NCBI GenBank assembly: GCA_963402885.1
Contig: OY727096.1
Location: 23,107,820 to 23,171,819 of the forward strand
Direction of reading: 5' to 3'
DNA length: 64,000 bases
From: Antedon bifida
Lineage: Eukaryota; Echinodermata; Crinoidea; Comatulida; Antedonidae
The translations under genes and the position numbers were made by a program. The notes beneath the pieces are model-generated. The model had not been told where the DNA came from and ran no database searches. It was given only the letters and a program-made list of their open reading frames with translations. Shown here in pieces: positions 60,501 through 64,000 of this stretch. Position 1 is the stretch's first letter. Each line of letters starts with the position of its first letter.

Positions 60501-62432
60501 TACCCATACTACACAAAAACAGGTTTACAACAGTAGTACCAACCTCTACTAACTACTGTACTACCCCTTCAAATAAATAGCTTTTTACCAAACAAACTGA
60601 TTATAATCAGTTTATAACATTATTTAACTTTTGACACAATAATTTTCAAGTCTGAAAAATGTTGTTTTTTTTAAAGGAACATTTTTGGCACCATGTCAGA
60701 AAGAAATGTGCACATGTTCACGACATTTAAATATCATTTATCTCAAACAAAATGTCAGCAACGCAAGGTCAAGCTCAGGAGAACAAAATTCACATTCAGT
60801 CTACAATATCGGATTTCAAATTTAATCTTTACCTAAAAGATGTTGAATTAAAAAAAAATTGTATGAAGTAGAAAAGTAGAGATTTAACATCCCTATGGAC
60901 AGAGTCTACCTTGAACTTATAAAACTTTTAAAATTTGTTTTATAGTATAAGTATAGTATAAAGTATAAATCAAATTTCAAAATCTAATCAAAATAGCAAC
61001 ATGATCAATAAACACAATTAAATCGTTATGATACAACGATTTTGTTGTTCTTATTGATCATGATCGATTTGACCGAACATTTGAAATCATTAATTTCAGC
61101 GTGTTAAAATGGTTACTCTATAGTTTTAGGATGAAAACTTTCCAAAATTCTTTTGTTTTTTTTAACATATATATTTATCGATTTAGCATCATTGTTTATT
61201 GTGCATGGTAACAGGTCTTTATTGGTATTCTTACTTGGTTTGTCTTTCTTTGCTATCATCTGATTTCGTTGTTGTTCCAATCTAGCTTGTTGTTGCTCTA
61301 AGATTTTCTGCTGTTGAATTTGCTATCAAAACAAAATGATACAGATACATATGAATATAATGAGATATAATTAAAATAAAAGACACAAAAAATGAACACA
61401 TATTTTGAAATACATGTGTGCAATAAAAGTTATCCTACACTTTTTGATAATTTATGTATTTATAGATAAATAAGCCAAATTAAAAAAATGATGTTTAATG
61501 TTACTGCAGTAACCTCAATAGAAAAATTCATGATGATGATGTTTATGACCCTTTCAAAAATTGCTGTTTCATTTGTAATATTTGTTATTGTCAACATAAT
61601 TGATGTTGAATTTGAAATAAAACAAAGAAGAATACCATCCATAATACATACTGTACTTTACAATCAACCTTATCTTTTTCCCACAAACTTAGTATTACAA
61701 AATATTCACTTACTATTATTTAGTGATTATTCATGCAAATTAAAAAAAAAAAATGATTTAAATGATACAGTATTTTATCATTTATAATATTGTAATATTT
61801 AATATTACAATAAAATATTATTAAGTTCTGTAAATATTTAGAGATCCACTGATTTCATATTTTGTAATATGGAAATTTCTAACATACTCTCACAAATTTT
61901 GTGAACCAGTTTACCAGGGTAACCCCCTACTCGGCTCAATAAAGTGTACCCTGGGACCTACGGTTTATAATCCATTTCCGAGAAGACTTGTTCCACCACC
62001 AGAACCAGAGTCAGCCTCGAACCGATGCCAATATTTTTGGGTCTTTTTAGGTCCGGTAAACGGCACCCTGCCTAATAACCCCTCGGCCATTTGACTACAC
62101 AGTAGCTGAGTTTCTTGTACAGTACTGTGTATTCTCTTTAGCCATTGTTGAAATCTACTATGTGTAGCAAAGGTTTTTATAGTGCTATAGTTTAGGGAAG
62201 AAAACACAGAAACTTACAGAAATAATTTGCTGCTGTTGTTTATGATAGTCCTTCACCAGTCGATCACTCTGGTGTTTAAAATTCTCCATCAACATCTGCT
62301 GCTGAATCTGCTGCTGCTTCCGCAACTCCATCAAATCTAGTTGCAGTTCTTGTTCAGACCGAGCCTGCTGCGCCGGTGTCAGATGCAATTGCCTCCGTTG
62401 CGATTCTGGTGACATCACGATGTTTGCAGAAT
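42575..62432 (-). CDS. HDAC4: Class IIa histone deacetylase (HDAC4/5/7/9 type), 5' end outside window
   Basis: Signal-regulated co-repressor that binds MEF2 and shuttles between nucleus and cytoplasm. Exons in order: 62432-62218, 61322-61235, 60306-60210, 59658-59435, 58958-58849, 58299-58153, 53222-53129, 50525-50351, 49969-49801, 49294-49142, 48833-48782, 48551-48435, 47501-47368, 47021-46904, 46523-46414, 45906-45709, 45343-45224, 44955-44858, 44382-44264, 43667-43443, 43091-42953, 42632-42575. The frame is continuous for 985 residues. N-terminal Gln-rich helix; MEF2-binding-like [11 protein letters not shown] (about 108-118); NLS region; 14-3-3 motifs RKTASD (S168), RTRSEP (S394) and RTKSLP (S525); sumoylation-like VKQEP; deacetylase domain from about 547. 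That domain has structural zinc CSC/H, RPPGHH, catalytic-zinc ligands DVH (734-736) and D828, and Tyr870 in EGGYDL where vertebrate class IIa has His. C-terminal NES-like stretch. Acting start and first exons lie beyond 62432. Confidence 0.95.
43199..43335 (+). mobile_element. tRNA-derived SINE, copy 1
   Basis: Contains 'tggtggttactgtgcttgcc', an A-box-like segment, and a perfect B box GGTTCAATCC, followed by 'gtgctagtgccagggttg' and a tail 'caaatgagtcttggtttat'. Same layout as 59795-59945. In an HDAC intron, antisense to the gene. Confidence 0.75.
44083..44236. repeat. Imperfect 117-bp tandem duplication
   Basis: 'gagtgtggaagcacanatcc' followed by 'caatgtncctgc' occurs at about 44087 and 44204, in HDAC intron 19. 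Confidence 0.6.
44677..44733. repeat. 57-bp palindromic element, AAGGGATCATGTCAAAAT arms
   Basis: The 18-nt arms AAGGGATCATGTCAAAAT and ATTTTCACATGGTCCCTT pair with two mismatches. The loop holds 'tattctactatagtaactac'. One-sided relatives are at about 2765, 12135, 19320 and 60075. Confidence 0.65.
46068..46182. mobile_element. CArG-MITE copy 3 (shortened)
   Basis: Both termini (aaagctctgtctacacta and cagagcttta) are kept. The interior is shortened and has lost the CArG sequence. In HDAC intron 15. Confidence 0.75.
46321..46374. repeat. Dispersed GGGGACACC hairpin repeat, copy 3
   Basis: GGGGACACC (46326-46334) pairs with GGTGTCCCC (46349-46357) around the loop 'tgttgggtcctgac', then 'ttaatagaggttctac'. 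Related to 15820-15925 and 20-85. Confidence 0.55.
46739..46898. repeat. 12-bp minisatellite (AATGTAAATGAC)n
   Basis: About 13 units with point variants. It stops within 6 bases of the HDAC exon 14 splice donor (exon starts 46904). Open frames across it on both strands are low-complexity artefacts. Confidence 0.93.
47606..48170 (-). mobile_element. Possible retroelement remnant in HDAC intron 12
   Basis: The minus strand ends in an (AAATA)n-like tail near 47610. It has an open stretch at about 48167-47985, reading '[10 protein letters not shown]' and '[20 protein letters not shown]' before a stop. Frame and phase do not fit the HDAC. Identity is uncertain. Confidence 0.3.
49495..49776. mobile_element. 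CArG-MITE copy 4, interrupted
   Basis: Left part 49495-49613 with CCATATATGG at 49541-49550; right part 49752-49776 (gtttgacagtgtagatagacc). Split by the 138-bp insertion described next. In HDAC intron 9. Confidence 0.8.
49614..49751 (-). mobile_element. LINE-type 3' tail inserted in a MITE
   Basis: On the minus strand it ends in (AAAT)n and carries 'gccccncggaagagcagttt', as seen in 3' ends of invertebrate CR1-like LINEs. Flanked by AGTT on both sides (49610-49613 and 49752-49755), a likely target duplication. Confidence 0.6.
51361..51504. mobile_element. CArG-MITE copy 5
   Basis: Left terminus clipped (starts at 'acactatcaaactag'), right terminus complete. Contains CCTTATATGG (51456-51465), which fits the CArG consensus, and a duplicated 'gcccaaatatggtagtgatatg'. 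In HDAC intron 7. Confidence 0.8.
52100..52510. mobile_element. CArG-MITE copy 6, interrupted
   Basis: Halves 52100-52190 and 52450-52510, with a 259-bp insertion between them in the middle of the CCATATATGG site. Confidence 0.75.
52191..52449 (+). mobile_element. 259-bp retroposed insertion inside a MITE
   Basis: Ends with 'aaataaatgtgaatgaataataata', a tail typical of retroposition. ATATAT at 52185-52190 and 52450-52455 is a candidate target duplication. Looks like a short 3' fragment of a non-LTR element or a SINE. Confidence 0.55.
53536..54060 (-). mobile_element. 5'-truncated non-LTR retrotransposon (CR1/L2-like 3' end)
   Basis: The minus-strand frame 54021-53575 reads '[11 protein letters not shown]', '[14 protein letters not shown]', '[13 protein letters not shown]', '[11 protein letters not shown]' and '[11 protein letters not shown]'. 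This is the conserved carboxy-terminal region after the RT domain in jockey/CR1-type ORF2. The frame decays after 'FFFLQHP', and the 3' end runs into an (ATA)n tail at 53536-53556. In HDAC intron 6, same strand as the gene. Confidence 0.85.
54290..55880. mobile_element. 1.6-kb non-coding element with hairpin ends and four TGACGTCA sites
   Basis: The left end has the hairpin ACTCGTCA-CTT-TGACGAGT (54304-54322) followed by AGTTATCCGC (54324-54333). The right end is the hairpin AGTTATCCGCT-ACTA-AGCGGATAACT (55851-55876), then TAATA. No reading frame of note. The interior has an internal tandem repeat of 354 bp (compare 54655-55008 with 55009-55360, each with 'ggccatangatgacgtcaca'). TGACGTCA occurs at 54733-54740, 54910-54917, 55087-55094 and 55680-55687. 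A 24-nt poly-A is at 55808-55831. The hairpin ends and the CTAA after the right hairpin recall Helitron-like elements, but this is a guess. Lies in HDAC intron 6. Confidence 0.6.
55919..55950. repeat. Perfect 32-bp palindrome
   Basis: AGTTATCCGCTTGGTA followed directly by its reverse complement. It repeats and lengthens the right-end hairpin of the preceding element, after a shared 'caattacaagg' or 'gattacaagg' lead. Confidence 0.95.
56903..57060. mobile_element. CArG-MITE copy 7
   Basis: Nearly full length, with CCATATATGG at 56945-56954 and the right end 'tttgatagtgtagacagagcttt'. In HDAC intron 6. Confidence 0.85.
57950..58018. mobile_element. CArG-MITE copy 8 (partial)
   Basis: Only the right part: duplicated 'catatcactaccatatttaag' and the terminus 'agatagtgtagacagagctt'. 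Lies about 135 bp from HDAC exon 6. Confidence 0.7.
58505..58845. repeat. GATGAATGA-type minisatellite
   Basis: Degenerate GATGAT, GAATGA and GACAAT units for about 340 bp in HDAC intron 5. It ends only a few bases from the exon 5 donor (exon starts 58849). Confidence 0.92.
59013..59164. mobile_element. CArG-MITE copy 9
   Basis: Full length: 'aaagctctgtctacactatc' at the left and 'gtttgatagtgtagacaaaact' at the right. The CArG position reads CTATATATGA, so it is lost. Lies about 55 bp upstream of HDAC exon 5 in transcript direction. Confidence 0.85.
59795..59945 (+). mobile_element. tRNA-derived SINE, copy 2
   Basis: 'gagctgtaggttaatgtgct', B box GGTTCAATCC, 'gacctagtgccagggttg' and the tail 'caaatgagactcagtttat' parallel 43199-43335. 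In HDAC intron 3, antisense to the gene. Confidence 0.75.
60065..60120. repeat. Duplicated 'GTAGATACTGCAGTA' block
   Basis: 'gaatgtagatactgcagtag' occurs twice in tandem, followed by 'ttttgacataggtc', the half-element also seen at 12125-12180 and 44677-44733. Confidence 0.55.
60365..60500. mobile_element. CCAAT-bearing inverted-repeat MITE, copy 4
   Basis: 'acaagtaatttgaccaatca' and 'cttgtgattggtcaattcat' form the arms. The outer parts 'aacttgttttt' and 'ggaaacaagtt' are also complementary. In HDAC intron 2. Confidence 0.7.
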
Positions 62433-64000
62433 CTACAAAACAAGAACGATTTTATTAATGCTTGACAGAAAAACATAGAGATTTCCACCAGTTATTTGAC
62501 TTTTCTCTTCTTCCTTTTTATATTATATATTGTTTTTACTGTATTTGATTTTTGGGTGAGTAAAAAAAACAATGAAGATTTTAGGCTTTATTTGTTTTTT
62601 ATTTAATCTACATCTGAACATAATAATACGACTATAAATACATAAATAACAAAAAATGAGAAGAAGATTAACCAAATACGCCAACAAGCTTGTTCCAGAC
62701 CGGTGCTGCTAATATTTCATATTCAGAAACTTTCTATGTAATGCTACAGTTTACACAATATGTTAATTATGTCATTTAATTGTTAAAAATACAAAAGCCC
62801 TCATTGTCTTTTAATTAAGAGCTTCACACATCATTGTGAATGACATGTCATTTTGTTTTACGCAATAATGGTGTATACTGAAAACATATGCTATTTTTTT
62901 TTTTTTGAAAAGTCCAAATCATTCTGAATACACCAGAGAACGGGAACGTCCTCGAATCAACCATCAACAAAAACCATTCACAAAAACAATTGTCACTGAA
63001 AAACAAATTTGTTAGCGAAAGCGAATTTGCATAAAAATTTCAGAATTAACATAAATAATTTTCAGTAAATTCCAATTAACAAAGCCCTGCTAAAATTCAT
63101 AGATAAACAGCCATTGAAAACTTGTTAGGAATGATATGAATTAATATCTGTAACGTCCTGGGAACTTGTAAAAGCACCCATAGTTATAAAGCCAATTGAA
63201 AAAGTATGTACAGTGGAATGTTTTAAAGTAGAACGATATAAAACAATAATGTTGCATAAGATATTGCATACAGGGAGTAGAAATGATAGAGATACTCTGT
63301 CTTTAACCCAAGCCTCATTAACGGAAGTACTTGATTAAACTACTGATTAAATTTCACCTCAATAACAACATTTCCTGTCTGGCAACCCACATTCGGCTAA
63401 AAATAGCAAACAACCTGGCAACTACAAACAACAATAAAATATTATACAAGATTTTTCCCTTTTCAACTTATTGTGATTATTGAATGATGAGCATATTGTA
63501 ACAATATCTACTGTGAAGTAACTAAAAAAATTACTAATATTATTATTATTAAAAATAAAACAATGTATAACTTATTGTTTTCGAAAATTTATAAGGAGAT
63601 TTAATTTTAGTATTAAACTAAAAGATGATACACATAAGATGTTTACTGACATGGTTTTGGAAGAATTGTAAAATGTTAACTACAGCACCACGAATGGTTT
63701 TGGAAAAACATTATAAATGTTTTCTTGGTTTTGGAAGTTAATTGTAAAAATGTTTCCCAGCACAGTAATTTTGAAAGAATTGTCAAGTTTAAAAAATAAG
63801 CAATGAATACAAGTTAGAAGATCCAAAAAAGAAAAAAGTAATGTTTAATGCCACAAACATGACAATATAAATGTGCTTATTTTGGAATGTGCAGGATAAA
63901 TACCAGTACTGAACAACAGGTGGCCTAGATACTAGACTATGATTAAAAGATTATACAGGAAGATAATAGCAACATATTATACTAGATAAATCAAAAAAGT
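62433..64000. other. 5' intron of the HDAC gene
   Basis: The acceptor of exon 62432-62218 shows that the gene continues to the right. I found no further recognisable coding exon or promoter before the window ends. AT-rich sequence with a poly-T run at about 62895. Confidence 0.5.

Noticed and set aside
62433..64000. Start codon and first exon of the HDAC in the last 1.6 kb
   Set aside because: No frame with class IIa N-terminal similarity and a fitting donor was found.

Overview
The window is animal nuclear DNA: AT-rich, intron-bearing and dense in short interspersed repeats. It carries four conserved spliced genes plus a small family of intronless-coding GPCRs. Every spliced gene could be followed exon by exon with intact reading frames and normal splice sites, except one GC-AG intron. 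The set of orthologues, the single class IIa HDAC that keeps a catalytic tyrosine, and the very frequent palindrome TAGGCCTA point to an invertebrate deuterostome. My best guess is an echinoderm, possibly a crinoid. That assignment is an inference, not something read directly.

Layout. 1-3.3 kb: no gene, with a motif array and dispersed repeats. 3.4-7.1 kb (+): inositol hexakisphosphate kinase, 5 coding exons, 383 aa. 8.9-11.5 kb (+): METTL2-type tRNA m3C methyltransferase, 8 exons, 369 aa, with a possible mitochondrial N-terminal extension from an upstream in-frame ATG. 12.2-13.3 kb (-): class A GPCR pseudogene broken by a 2-nt deletion. 16.7-20.4 kb (-): SNAPC1, the snRNA-activating complex subunit, 9 coding exons, 358 aa. 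21.9-25.1 kb: a 3.1-kb DNA transposon with about 370-bp terminal inverted repeats, sitting inside a tandem duplication. 28.2-29.3 kb (+) and 34.2-35.3 kb (-): two intact GPCR paralogues, with a fragment of a fourth copy at 33.2-33.4 kb. 35.3-42.3 kb: no gene. 42.6->62.4 kb (-): a class IIa histone deacetylase (HDAC4/5/7/9 type), 22 coding exons in the window, 985 residues, with the 5' end beyond the right edge.

The four conserved genes do not form a pathway. Their roles are inositol pyrophosphate synthesis, tRNA modification, snRNA transcription and signal-regulated repression of MEF2 targets. The GPCR family is the locally dynamic part. Copies 1 and 3 lie in a direct duplication about 22 kb apart that includes roughly 2.3 kb of 5' sequence and a likely 5'UTR intron. 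Copies 2 and 3 are inverted relative to each other and share 3' flank.

The most interesting non-genic structures are: (i) a MITE with at least nine copies, mostly in or near the HDAC gene, several of which carry a perfect CArG box; (ii) a 1.6-kb non-coding element at 54.3-55.9 kb with four TGACGTCA sites and palindromic ends; (iii) a 38-bp minisatellite whose last unit contains the HDAC stop codon; (iv) the 3.1-kb transposon with an internal inverted duplication. I did not find an obviously new multi-gene system; the strongest candidates for follow-up are listed in the findings.
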